NCBI RefSeq assembly: GCF_029714365.1
Contig: NZ_CP121659.1
Span: 620,001-684,000 of the forward strand
Source: Sinorhizobium terangae
Lineage (GTDB): Bacteria > Pseudomonadota > Alphaproteobacteria > Rhizobiales > Rhizobiaceae
Length of the DNA: 64,000 nt
Direction of reading: 5' to 3'
Below, piece by piece: positions 32,767 to 41,155 of this stretch. Every line of letters begins with the position of its first letter. The first letter of the stretch is position 1. Made by a program: the position numbers and the translations under genes. Below the pieces are notes generated by a model. That model had not been told where the DNA came from. It saw only the letters and a list, made by a program, of their open reading frames with translations, and made no database searches.

Positions 32767-33480
32767 CTATCCATCCTCCGCCTCAAGCGGCCGAGCGGCA
32801 TTCGCCTGCCACCCGTTGATCCACAATTGCCTGAGATTGTTGCCCTCGCCGCGGAAAAAGGCGTCGACTGGCTCGCAATGCTCCACCCGGTCGGCGCGAA
32901 AGTTGCGGATGTCCTGCCGCAGTTCGCACCAGGCGACCATCATCGCGTGTTCCGAATAGTAGATGAGCGCCAGCGGGCGCACCGTGCGTTCGCTCGCCCG
33001 CCCAAGTTCGTCGCGATAGTCGAGCGCGAGCTTCTGCTCGTCGCGGATCGCCCGGCGGATCATGGCGAGATCGATGGCCGGCGGCGGCGCGGCAACAGTG
33101 CCCCAGGCGTGGAGCGCCTGGGACTGGAACGCCTGGCGAAGCGGCCCGGGGACGGCGCCGGTGATCTTCTGGTTCACGCGCCGCGCGGCCGCCTTCAATT
33201 CCTCATCGCCCGTGCGTGCGAGCAGCGCCAACGCCAGCACGATCGCCTCCGTCTCTTCGATCGTGAACATCAGGGGCGGCAGATCGAAGCCGGGTCTCAA
33301 GACATAGCCGAGGCCGCGTTCGCCCTCGATCGGCACCCGCATCGCCTGCAGAGCGGCGATATCGCGGTAGATAGAGCGCGGCGTCACCTCCAGTGCTTCG
33401 GCAATCTCCGCGGCGGTTACCGGTCTCCTGGCAAGCCGCAGGATCTGGATGATTTCAAACAGGCGCGACGCCTTACGCAC
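32767..33480 (-). CDS. WYL-domain HTH regulator (YafY/DeoR-like)
   Basis: A 237-residue regulator. The N-terminal HTH_11 domain (1-60, RLFEIIQILRLARRPVTAAEIAEALEVTPRSIYRDIAAL) is followed by a linker and a WYL domain (about 130-225, RRAIRDEQKLALDYRDELG...RPLALIYYSEHAMMVAWCELRQDIRNFRADRVE). These proteins sense nucleic acids or small ligands. Divergent from the LysE-type exporter gene by 132 bp, the likely target besides itself. Confidence 0.92.
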   Translation of the reverse strand: MRKASRLFEIIQILRLARRPVTAAEIAEALEVTPRSIYRDIAALQAMRVPIEGERGLGYVLRPGFDLPPLMFTIEETEAIVLALALLARTGDEELKAAARRVNQKITGAVPGPLRQAFQSQALHAWGTVAAPPPAIDLAMIRRAIRDEQKLALDYRDELGRASERTVRPLALIYYSEHAMMVAWCELRQDIRNFRADRVEHCEPVDAFFRGEGNNLRQLWINGWQANAARPLEAEDG

Positions 33481-33612
33481 GGAAAAACCTCCATTGCCCG
33501 AAAGGCTCCTGACAAATCCCTGTCAGTTGGACAGCGATATAACATGCGTCAACGGATTGAAAAATCGACTATCCGGCCACGCATTCACATGGAAATCCCA
33601 CGGACAACTGAC

Positions 33613-34251
33613 ATGAGCTACGCGGAAAACCTCTGGCTTTTCTTCACCCTTCTCTTCGGCATCATCATCGTACCCGGCATGGACATGGTCTTTGTCCTGG
33701 CCAATTCACTGACCGGCGGGCGAGCCTCCGGCCTGTCGGCGACAGCCGGCATCATGGCCGGCGGCGTGCTGCATACCCTCTATGCCGCGCTCGGCGTCAG
33801 CGTCGTCCTGCATCTGGTGCCCCAGCTATTCAACGTGCTGCTTCTCGCCGGCGCCCTCTATATCGCCTGGATCGGCTTCTCGTTGTTGCGCAGTGCGATC
33901 ACCATTGGCAGTATCGAAAGGGCGGTGCAGCTGTCGCGCTGGGCGAGCTTTCGCCAGGGCGCGCTGACGAGCCTGATGAATCCCAAGGCCTATCTGTTCA
34001 TGCTGGCCGTCTACCCGCAGTTCCTCAAGCCGCAATTCGGTCCGATCTGGTCGCAGGCCGCGGTCATGGCTTTGATGATCGCGCTGACGCAGCTCGCGGT
34101 CTATGGCGGGCTCGCGCTTGCCGCCGGCCGTGGCCGTGATCTGCTTGTCGGCAGTCCAGCCGCAACGGTAGCCATCGGAAGGGCGGCCGGTCTCGTGCTG
34201 ATCGCCGTTGCTGTCTTCACCGTATGGCATGGCTGGGCCGCTGTCCGGTAA
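33613..34251 (+). CDS. LysE/RhtB family amino-acid exporter
   Basis: A 212-residue inner-membrane exporter with about six helices. The N-terminus WLFFTLLFGIIIVPGMDMVFVLANSLTGGRASGLSATAGIMAGG carries the family's P-G-(P)-D-M-type signature with PGMDM and the following G-x-x-x-G glycine run. The middle segment SFRQGALTSLMNPKAYLFMLAVYPQFL is also diagnostic. Likely exports amino acids or their derivatives. I use ATG 33613 (MSYAENL); ATG 33589 is possible, and neither has a strong RBS. Divergent from the WYL regulator. Confidence 0.9.
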   Translation: MSYAENLWLFFTLLFGIIIVPGMDMVFVLANSLTGGRASGLSATAGIMAGGVLHTLYAALGVSVVLHLVPQLFNVLLLAGALYIAWIGFSLLRSAITIGSIERAVQLSRWASFRQGALTSLMNPKAYLFMLAVYPQFLKPQFGPIWSQAAVMALMIALTQLAVYGGLALAAGRGRDLLVGSPAATVAIGRAAGLVLIAVAVFTVWHGWAAVR

Positions 34252-34276
34252 GGACGCGGTTGGCGGTCACCCCTGT

Positions 34277-34353
34277 TGCATGGATAAAAACATGCAGCAA
34301 TTCAACGTGCTACAGCGTTCTCTGCCCGGCTGATAAGACGCGCGGTGCTGCAA
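34277..34353 (+). repeat. Family A repeat, copy 5 (degenerate)
   Basis: TGCATGGATAAAAACATGCAGCA then CTACAGCGTTC...AAGACGCGCGGTGCTGCAAG. The first stem has lost its inner half and the second is diverged, about 77 bp in all. Confidence 0.6.
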
Positions 34354-34547
34354 GTATTAAGGCGCCGCAGTCTTGTCCAAGCTGTTTCCGGGGATGCGAC
34401 AAACACCGCCAGTACCGCCGTCGAAGCCAATTATGCTGAAGCGGACAAGAACATCAAATAAATGTTACCTCCGTCGAAAGAACAAAATGCCATCATGCCC
34501 CGTCTTCAACAGGAAGCCGCAGGGGCGGTTTCGAATGACCGGAGATC

Positions 34548-34997
34548 ATGATGAAGATACGAGCTATTATTCTTGCTGCCGCCTTGGCGGGCGTGGGTGT
34601 CACCGTCGTGGCGGCAGCGGACGAGCCACAGGCCGTGCGCCAGCAACTGATGAAGAAGGTGGGGCGGGCCGCCGGTGCGTTGAACGGAATTGCCAAGGGC
34701 GAAAAGCCCTACGACGCGGAAATCGTCAGGGCATCGCTGACGACGATCAGCGAGACGGTGAAGATCTTCCCAAGTCATTTCCCGGCCGGTTCGGAAACCG
34801 GCTCGGAAACCGAAGCAAGCCCGAAAATCTGGCAGAACATGGATGACTTCAAGGCTAAGGCAGCCAAGCTCGGCACCGACGCGAGCGCGCTGCTCGCCCA
34901 GCTTCCGGCGGACAAGGCCGGTGTTGGCGCTGCCCTCGGCATTCTCGGCAAGGACTGCTCCAGCTGTCACGAGACCTATCGCCTGAAAAGAGACTGA
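34548..34997 (+). CDS. Cytochrome c' / c-556 family protein
   Basis: A 149-residue periplasmic c-type cytochrome. Signal peptide at residues 1-23 (MKIRAIILAAALAGVGVTVVAAA). The rest is a four-helix bundle ending with the C-terminal heme site C-x-x-C-H (CSSCHETY; Cys137, Cys140, His141), as in cytochromes c' and c-556. May handle electrons or bind NO. Start is ATG 34548 or the adjacent ATG 34551. It lies 85 bp before the diheme cytochrome gene and may share its transcript. Confidence 0.92.
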   Translation: MMKIRAIILAAALAGVGVTVVAAADEPQAVRQQLMKKVGRAAGALNGIAKGEKPYDAEIVRASLTTISETVKIFPSHFPAGSETGSETEASPKIWQNMDDFKAKAAKLGTDASALLAQLPADKAGVGAALGILGKDCSSCHETYRLKRD

Positions 34998-35082
34998 GAG
35001 GCGTTCCTTCATCCTGACCGTTTGCGATGCGCCGGCCCCGCTGGCGCATCCTTCTTTGTCTTCCACCATGAGGGGAGGCCCG

Positions 35083-35997
35083 ATGGGCCGACGAACAACG
35101 AAACTGATGTCGGGTCTGGTCGTGCTGGCCCTTGCCGGAGCAGGCGGTTCATGGTGGCTGACGAAACCTGCGCCGTGGGACGAAGGCCATTGGGAAGGGC
35201 TCGGCGAACCGGATCTCGCGAATGGCGAACAGGTTTTTTGGGCAGGCGGCTGCGTCAGCTGCCACGCTCAGCCGGGGGCACAGGATGACGCGCGGCTCGT
35301 GCTTTCAGGTGGCCGGGCCCTGAAAAGCCCCTTCGGTACCTTCAATGTTCCAAACATCTCGCCCGATGAAAGCGCCGGCATCGGCGACTGGACGCTTGCC
35401 GAGTTCGGCAACGCCATGACGCGCGGTGTCGGGGAAAATGGCGAGCACCTTTATCCGTCGTTCCCGTACGGTTCCTACGCGCGCATGACTGCCAAGGATA
35501 TCAATGATCTCTGGGGATATCTGCAAACGCTGCCGAAGAGCGCCAATGTGGTGCCGCCGCACGACTTGCCTTTTCCCTACAACATCCGCCCGGCGCTCGG
35601 TGCCTGGAAGCTCTTGTTCTTCACCGACGAGCCGCGCGTCGAGATGAATACGGCGGACGCGAAGCTCGCACGCGGGCAGTATCTGGTTGAAGGTCCCGGC
35701 CATTGCGGCGAGTGTCATACGCCGCGCAACGCCCTCGGCGGATTCGAGGCAGGCAGGTGGTTGGCCGGTGCGCCAAACCCCGAGGGCCAAGGCCGCATCC
35801 CGGACATCACGCCGGGCTCGAGAAGCGTCGGCAGTTGGAGCGCATCCGACATCGCCTCCTATTTGGAGACCGGTTTCACGCCGGATTTCGATTCCGTCGG
35901 CGGTTCGATGGTCGAGGTACAGAAGAACCTGGCAAGACTTTCACCCTCCGACCGCGAGGCGATCGCCGCTTATCTGAAGGCGCTCCCGTCGCTTTGA
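35083..35997 (+). CDS. Diheme c-type cytochrome, membrane-anchored
   Basis: A 304-residue protein with an N-terminal membrane anchor (about 9-26) and two cytochrome c domains. Heme sites: Cys57-x-x-Cys60-His61 (GGCVSCHAQPG) and Cys208-x-x-Cys211-His212 (CGECHTPRN). The layout (TFNVPNISPDE, GRIPDITPG) is that of the diheme subunits of alcohol/aldehyde or gluconate-type dehydrogenases and related periplasmic electron carriers. A GGGGAGG RBS supports ATG 35083. The cytochrome c' gene is just upstream. No catalytic dehydrogenase subunit lies adjacent. Confidence 0.9.
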   Translation: MGRRTTKLMSGLVVLALAGAGGSWWLTKPAPWDEGHWEGLGEPDLANGEQVFWAGGCVSCHAQPGAQDDARLVLSGGRALKSPFGTFNVPNISPDESAGIGDWTLAEFGNAMTRGVGENGEHLYPSFPYGSYARMTAKDINDLWGYLQTLPKSANVVPPHDLPFPYNIRPALGAWKLLFFTDEPRVEMNTADAKLARGQYLVEGPGHCGECHTPRNALGGFEAGRWLAGAPNPEGQGRIPDITPGSRSVGSWSASDIASYLETGFTPDFDSVGGSMVEVQKNLARLSPSDREAIAAYLKALPSL

Positions 35998-36020
35998 CCG
36001 GGTTCGCTGCAGGATTTGCA

Positions 36021-36602
36021 TTATCGTGCAGCGTGCACGACCGCATGCTCCCTGGCGTAGAGCGAAAGATAGTCGTCAAGCGCTGCGGAACCAAGGCCGA
36101 GCGCGTGGAAGATCTCGGCCGTAAAGCTGACTGGGGCCGTACCCGCAGCCGTCACCAGGCGGTCGCTACGAAGGGCCTGCGGTTGGTCGCGATAATGTTG
36201 GTGACCGTGATAACCGGCGACGGCTGAGAGACTTTCGGCCGAGTTGCCCGTGTGGTCCGTTTCGTTGAGAATGCCGCTGGCGGCCAGCGCAAGCGTCGCC
36301 CCACAGATCCCTCCAACGACGCGGCCTTTCCCATGAAAGGCATGGATCATCGCAGTGAGATTGGGTGCAGCGGAGGTTTGCCAGGCCGACCCGCCGCAGA
36401 GCACAAGCGCGTCGAACTCCGCCGGGGCCAGCGTCTTCGTCGGCAGGTGCGGCGTGATGTGAAGGCCGCCCATCGATGTCACCACGGTGCCGCCGGGCGC
36501 GGCGATCAGCACGTCGAGCCCGAGCTCGGTGCGCGCCGTTGCCATCAGCAGCGCGCATTCCCAGTCGGCGAAACCTTCCGTCAGGACGATTGCGAGGCGC
36601 AT
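36021..36602 (-). CDS. DJ-1/PfpI family protein
   Basis: A 193-residue member of the class I glutamine amidotransferase-like DJ-1/PfpI superfamily. The nucleophile elbow is GGICGATLAL (Cys100), with the supporting Glu15 in FADWECALL. No transmembrane or HTH segment, so it is the stand-alone type (YoaZ/chaperone or glyoxalase-like activity reported in the family). Start ATG 36602. It follows the GNAT gene by 12 bp on the same strand, so the two are very likely cotranscribed. Confidence 0.9.
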   Translation of the reverse strand: MRLAIVLTEGFADWECALLMATARTELGLDVLIAAPGGTVVTSMGGLHITPHLPTKTLAPAEFDALVLCGGSAWQTSAAPNLTAMIHAFHGKGRVVGGICGATLALAASGILNETDHTGNSAESLSAVAGYHGHQHYRDQPQALRSDRLVTAAGTAPVSFTAEIFHALGLGSAALDDYLSLYAREHAVVHAAR

Positions 36603-36614
36603 GAGCCCTCCCGT

Positions 36615-37118
36615 TCAGCCAAGTTTCTGCATATAGCGCATGCCGGTGACGGGTCGAGGTACGAAGCGTTCGGATTCGTAGAAGCGATGCGCCTGGAAAT
36701 TGCCGGTGGCGGCGCTGACGGAAAGATAGTCGCAGCCGACCATACGCGCCTGTTCGCGTGCCTTGGCAACGAGGTGGCGGCCAATGCCGGTGCCACGATG
36801 GCCGGGACGAACGAAAAGGTGATGCAGTTCCATGCCGCGCACGCCTTCGGCTGCCCGATAAGTCGGAACAAGGATGGCGTAGCCGATCAGCTGGTTGCCG
36901 GCTTCGGCGACAAGCGCGGTGATCCAGGGGGAGCGGCTGAAGAGGTCGCGTTCGAGCCGTTCCGGCGTCAGCGGTGCGGCGTCGCCGTGATGCGCGGAAA
37001 GTTCGACGATCATCTCGTGCAGTTCGGGAAGATCGCGCGGTTTGGCACAGCGGATCGTCACCATCGGTGGGCGTGCCGATGGCAGGGGATGAAGGGAAGG
37101 GGTGGCGGTCTGCAACAT
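36615..37118 (-). CDS. GNAT family N-acetyltransferase
   Basis: A 167-residue acetyl-CoA-dependent acetyltransferase. The GNAT fold spans about 20-165, with motif A ELHHLFVRPGHRGTGIGRHLV (R/Q-x-x-G-x-G/A) and motif B ATGNFQAHRFYESERF. Close to the diamine/spermidine acetyltransferase-like group; substrate unknown. AGGAGCCGAGA precedes ATG 37118; ATG 37064 is an internal alternative nearer the domain start. First gene of a probable pair with the DJ-1 family gene. Confidence 0.9.
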   Translation of the reverse strand: MLQTATPSLHPLPSARPPMVTIRCAKPRDLPELHEMIVELSAHHGDAAPLTPERLERDLFSRSPWITALVAEAGNQLIGYAILVPTYRAAEGVRGMELHHLFVRPGHRGTGIGRHLVAKAREQARMVGCDYLSVSAATGNFQAHRFYESERFVPRPVTGMRYMQKLG

Positions 37119-37318
37119 TCTCGGCTCCTATGGTTCTGCCGCCATCAGGTGCCGTGAAAAACAAAAGCCGCCTGATGGCGGCCTTGTTGAATATGATCAG
37201 CAGGCCGCTCCTATCGGAACAGCCAAAAATACACGCGGGAAATGGGTGCGTTCTTGATCATGCGCGTAGATTCGCGATTTCCGCGATTTTGTCAACGGGA
37301 ATTCTCAGCCGGTGGGCC

Positions 37319-37732
37319 TCAGTGCTCGGTCTCGCACATCGAATGGTCGGCGAGCGCCCGGATGACGTAGCAGTCGCCGATCGTATGATCGCCATGGCAG
37401 GCGACGATGCGCTCCAGTTCGCTTTCCAGCTTTCGCAGCCTGGCGATCCTTTCACGCACTGACGCGAGGTGTTCGGTGGCAATGCGGTCCGCCTCGCCGC
37501 AAGGGCGCTCCGGATGTTCGCTGAGCGCCAGAAGATCGCGGATCGCCTCGATCGAGAGTCCCAGGTCGCGCGCGTGGCGGATGAAGGCCAGTCGCTCGAG
37601 CTCGCGCTTTTCATAACGCCGTTGATTGCCTTCCGAGCGTTCCGGCGCCTCGATCAATCCCATCTGCTCGTAATAGCGGATGGTCGGGATCTTGACGCCG
37701 GTGCGGCGGGAGAGGTCACCGATCGAATACAT
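37319..37732 (-). CDS. MerR family metal-responsive regulator
   Basis: A 137-residue MerR protein. The winged HTH (1-70) begins MYSIGDLSRRTGVKIPTIRYYEQMGLI. A coiled coil (about 78-112) follows, and then the effector loop with Cys112 and Cys121 (ACHGDHTIGDCYVI). Cys78 and the Cys112-x8-Cys121 pair match the metal-binding pattern of the CueR/ZntR/CadR group; an extra Cys133 sits at the C-terminus (SMCETEH). It probably senses a soft or borderline metal (Zn, Cd, Pb or Cu). No metal pump gene is adjacent, so the target is not evident. Confidence 0.92.
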   Translation of the reverse strand: MYSIGDLSRRTGVKIPTIRYYEQMGLIEAPERSEGNQRRYEKRELERLAFIRHARDLGLSIEAIRDLLALSEHPERPCGEADRIATEHLASVRERIARLRKLESELERIVACHGDHTIGDCYVIRALADHSMCETEH

Positions 37733-38043
37733 GCTGCCGCCTCATATCTATAGTCGCTGGAGTATTTACATAGGGAACAGGCATTCGCCCATCAATAGAG
37801 GGGCCGATCGACCTAAATCATAAACGTGATCGATTCTAATAAGTTGGCGCGGGATGCAGGCGGAAAACCGCACACACTTTTCCTCATCCCGCTACAGCGC
37901 CGCACGTCCAATCGGACGCGCAAAGGTCGCTGTAGCACTTTGATTTGCTGCGTGATTTTATCCTTAGATGGATTCCGATTTAAGGAATCACGCAGTAGCC
38001 TTTCGGCCGTGTCGCCGCCGAGTAGGGCCGTCTCGCGTTCACA
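37733..38043. other. 311-bp intergenic region with a family A repeat
   Basis: Between the MerR start and the 3' end of the unknown gene at 38044. It holds the MerR promoter and family A copy 6 (37892-37997). No gene supported. Confidence 0.55.
37892..37997 (-). repeat. Family A double-hairpin repeat, copy 6
   Basis: Inverse orientation: CTACAGCGCCG...GTCCAATCGGACGCGC...CGCTGTAG followed by TGCGTGATT...GATTCCGATTTAAGGAATCACGCA. Compensatory changes (TGCGTGATT/AATCACGCA instead of TGCATGATT/AATCATGCA) preserve the outer stem. Confidence 0.75.
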
Positions 38044-38505
38044 TTAGGCTTCGGCAGCGCTTCCGGCGATGTCAGATGCCGTCTCGCTTGCCTGTTCCTT
38101 GATGCCGAGGCTTTCGGCGATCGCCTTGCGGATTTCGTCCTCGATTGCTGCGCGTTCGTCGGCCGGCATCGCTTCCAGGCTCTCCTCAGTCAGCCCACGT
38201 GCTTCGAGAAGCTGCGCCCGGATTTTTTCGGCCAACGACATCTTTGACCATTCAAGGAACTCGTCGGCAACGGTCGAGCCGAACGGCGACTTACCCTCGG
38301 TGATCGAGGGTCCGGTCGTTTCCTCCGTGGCGAGCGAAAGCCACAGTGCGCTTGAAAGCGAGGCGGATGGCGAGGCGGGGGCAATGGTGGGCGGAGAGCG
38401 GCGCTGCGCCTGGTCGCCGCCCGTGTCTTCGAGCGCGGGAAGGCTGCTTGCGACAGAGCGGCGTTGCGAAAGGTAATAGTTGGAAAGGCTGCTTTCGATT
38501 TTCAT
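38044..38505 (-). CDS. Protein of unknown function with a hairpin-masked RBS
   Basis: A 153-residue soluble protein. The N-terminal third is low-complexity (Ser/Pro/Thr), then comes a helical, charged region (residues 88-140, MSLAEKIRAQLLEARGLTEESLEAMPADERAAIEDEIRKAIAE...). No signal peptide or known domain recognised. The GGGGGA that must serve as RBS is paired inside a perfect 9-bp stem (38511-38535), so translation may be conditional. Codon usage looks native. Possibly a regulatory or secreted small protein; function is not claimed. Confidence 0.7.
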   Translation of the reverse strand: MKIESSLSNYYLSQRRSVASSLPALEDTGGDQAQRRSPPTIAPASPSASLSSALWLSLATEETTGPSITEGKSPFGSTVADEFLEWSKMSLAEKIRAQLLEARGLTEESLEAMPADERAAIEDEIRKAIAESLGIKEQASETASDIAGSAAEA

Positions 38506-38510
38506 GGGAA

Positions 38511-38535
38511 TCCCCCGGATGTGAAGTCCGGGGGA
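38511..38535 (-). promoter_or_regulatory. Hairpin sequestering the ribosome-binding site
   Basis: Perfect 9-bp inverted repeat TCCCCCGGA / TCCGGGGGA with a 7-nt loop. In the minus-strand transcript the 3' arm carries GGGGGA, 5 nt before the ATG at 38505, so the stem hides the only visible RBS of the downstream gene. Confidence 0.6.
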
Positions 38536-38586
38536 GCCTGTCTATCGCGGCTTGCGTGAGCCTTTCGACGCAACCGCCCGGCGAGT

Positions 38587-40923
38587 TCAGGGCAGGGTGT
38601 ACGCAATGATGTAGTCGCCTGGCTTGGTGCCGACCGAACCGTGGCCGCCGGCAACCATAAGCACATATTGCTTGTCGCCGACGGCGTAGGTCATCGGCGT
38701 GGACTGCCCGCCCGCCGGAAGTCGAGCCTCCCAGAGCTGGCTGCCGGTCGTGAGGTCGTAGGCCCTCAGGTAGTTGTCGACCGCTGCGCCCAGGAAGGCG
38801 ACGCCGCCCTTCGTGATCATCGGCCCGCCGATGCCCGGCACGCCGAGTTTGATGGGCAGCGGCAGCGGCGTCATGTCGTAGACCGTGCCGTTCTTGTGCT
38901 TGTAGGCGATCTTGCCGGTCCTGAGATCGGCGCCTGCGACATAGCCCCAGGGCGGCGCCTGGCAGGGGATCTGCAGCGGACCGAGGAACGGTCCCATGAA
39001 GACGCCGTAGGGCGCACCTTCATTGCGGTTGAGACCCTGCTCGCTGCCTGTTTCGCCTGCCTGCTTCGGTGGGATCTGGTCGCGCGGCACGAGCCGGGAT
39101 GTGAAGGCGAGGTAGGTCGGCATGCCGAACAGCACCTGCCGCTCGGGGTCGACCGCGACCGAGCCCCAGTTGAATGTGCCGAAATTGCCCGGATAGACCA
39201 GCGTTCCTTCGAGCGAAGGCGGTGTATAGCGGCCCTCGTATTTCAGCGACCTGAAGGCTATGCGGCAGGCGAGCTGGTCGAACATCGAGATGCCCCACAT
39301 GTCCCGCTCTTCGAGCGGCGGCGGCATGAAGGTGAGACCCGAGACCGGCTGTGTCGGCGCTGAAAAGTCCTCGGGGATTGCGCCGCCGGGTGCGGCCACC
39401 TCCTCGACCGGAATGACCGGCTCGCCGCTCCGCCGGTCGAGCACATAGAGGTCGCCCTGCTTGGTCGCGCCGACGAGCGCCGGAACGACCGTTCCATCCT
39501 CCTTCGTGATATCGATGAGCGACGGTTGCGCCGGCACATCCATGTCCCAAAGGTCGTGGTGCACTGTCTGGCGCACCCAGCGCACTGCGCCGGTGTTGAT
39601 GTCGAGCGCGACGATCGAGGAAGAGTATTTCTCGACGTGCTCGCTTCGCCCCATGCCGAGCTGGTCCGGCACCTGATTGCCGAGCGGCACATAGATCAGG
39701 CCGAGAGCTTCATCAACCGAGGAAACCGACCAGCTGTTCGGCGAGTTCGTCGTGTAGAACTGGCCGGCCGGCAGGGGAGCCGTCTGGTCGGGGTTGCCGC
39801 TGTCCCAGTTCCAGAGCAACACACCGCTGTTGATGTCGAAGGCGCGGATGACGCCGGATTGCTCCTCAGTCGAGTAGTTGTCGTTGACGGCACCGCCGAC
39901 GATGATCTTGCCGGCGACCGCCACCGGCGGCGATGTCGAGTAGTAGTAGCCAGCCGGATTGAACCGCATCCCCTGTTCCAGATGCAGGACGCCATTATCG
40001 GCAAAGCTGGTGCAGACCTCGCCGTTTGCGGCGTCGAGCGCAATCAGGCGCGCATCGGAGGTCGGCAGGTAGACGCGCTCGGCGCAGGCGCTGCCCGGGG
40101 TGGCCGCAGGATCGGCCCAATAGGTGACGCCGCGGCAGGTTTGGTGCTGGCGGTCGGGGTTCATGCCGGAATTCGAATCATACTTCCACTTTTCCTGTCC
40201 GGTCGCGGCGTCGAGCGCGATCGCCCAGTTGTGCGGCGTGCAGAGATAGAGCGTGTCCTTCACCTTGAGCGGCGTCACCTGATAGGTGGTCTCGCCGACG
40301 TCATCCGGCCGCTTCACGTCGCCCGTCTGGTATTGCCACGCGACCCTGAGATTTGCGACGTTTTCCGCATTGATCTGGTCGAGCGGTGAGTAGCGTTGCC
40401 CGAAGGGCGTGCGGCCGTACTGGTGCCACTCGCCGGGCGGCACATTGCCGCCAAGGTTGGCGCTGGCGGCGACCGCGCCGCGCGGCAGCTCGCCGCGGAT
40501 ATCGTGCGGGTCCTGAGTGATCGCGAATCCAGCGACGCCGATCGAAACAAGGCTGGCGAGGGCGAGCGGCCAGGCCGCGGCGCTGTAGTGCTCGCCCGAG
40601 GGGCTGACGAAGCCGAGGGGGCGTCGGATCCACGGAGTAAGCAGCCAGAGACCGAGCAGGATGATGACACCGCCGCGAGGACCGAGCTGCCACCAGTCGA
40701 AGCCGACCTCCCAGACCGCCCAGGCGAGCGACCCGACGACGACGAGCGCATAGACCCAGAGAGCTGCAGGGCGGCGGCGGAAAAGCAGAAAGGCTGTCAG
40801 CAGGAAACCGAGGCCTGCTATAAGGTAGTAGGGGCTGCCGCCGAGCATCAGGAGCCTGATACCTCCCGCGCCGATCGCGAGACCGATCAGGGCGAAGAGA
40901 ATGGCCGTCAGCACGATGAGCAT
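38587..40923 (-). CDS. gcd: Membrane-bound PQQ-dependent glucose dehydrogenase
   Basis: A 778-residue quinoprotein oxidising glucose (or quinate/shikimate) in the periplasm and passing electrons to ubiquinone. About five N-terminal membrane helices span residues 1-140. An eight-bladed beta-propeller (about 165-778) follows, with PQQ-contact and tryptophan-docking motifs such as WHQYGRTPFGQRYSPLDQI, GATKQGDLYVLDRRSGEPV and FNWGSVAVDPERQVLFG. Length fits Gcd (about 800). Oxidation of glucose to gluconate outside the cytoplasm also acidifies the medium and can release phosphate. No pqq biosynthesis genes lie in this window. Confidence 0.94.
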   Translation of the reverse strand: MLIVLTAILFALIGLAIGAGGIRLLMLGGSPYYLIAGLGFLLTAFLLFRRRPAALWVYALVVVGSLAWAVWEVGFDWWQLGPRGGVIILLGLWLLTPWIRRPLGFVSPSGEHYSAAAWPLALASLVSIGVAGFAITQDPHDIRGELPRGAVAASANLGGNVPPGEWHQYGRTPFGQRYSPLDQINAENVANLRVAWQYQTGDVKRPDDVGETTYQVTPLKVKDTLYLCTPHNWAIALDAATGQEKWKYDSNSGMNPDRQHQTCRGVTYWADPAATPGSACAERVYLPTSDARLIALDAANGEVCTSFADNGVLHLEQGMRFNPAGYYYSTSPPVAVAGKIIVGGAVNDNYSTEEQSGVIRAFDINSGVLLWNWDSGNPDQTAPLPAGQFYTTNSPNSWSVSSVDEALGLIYVPLGNQVPDQLGMGRSEHVEKYSSSIVALDINTGAVRWVRQTVHHDLWDMDVPAQPSLIDITKEDGTVVPALVGATKQGDLYVLDRRSGEPVIPVEEVAAPGGAIPEDFSAPTQPVSGLTFMPPPLEERDMWGISMFDQLACRIAFRSLKYEGRYTPPSLEGTLVYPGNFGTFNWGSVAVDPERQVLFGMPTYLAFTSRLVPRDQIPPKQAGETGSEQGLNRNEGAPYGVFMGPFLGPLQIPCQAPPWGYVAGADLRTGKIAYKHKNGTVYDMTPLPLPIKLGVPGIGGPMITKGGVAFLGAAVDNYLRAYDLTTGSQLWEARLPAGGQSTPMTYAVGDKQYVLMVAGGHGSVGTKPGDYIIAYTLP

Positions 40924-41155
40924 GAGTTCGTCCCCCGATTTGAAGTACGGTGCCGAGCTGTACGGCCAAACCTGCGGGCAGCCGCCGCGCGCCGTTTTCC
41001 GGGTGCCCCGATCAACCGCCTCGGACGACAGCGCCTTCTTGAACAGCTAACGCCTGCAGCGTGCCTTTCAATGGCCGCACGCTGTGGGGTTGCAAAAATA
41101 TGGAGGCCGCAAAGCGCCGCGAATGTCGCGACAGACTGCGGCAGAGGGCTGCCGT

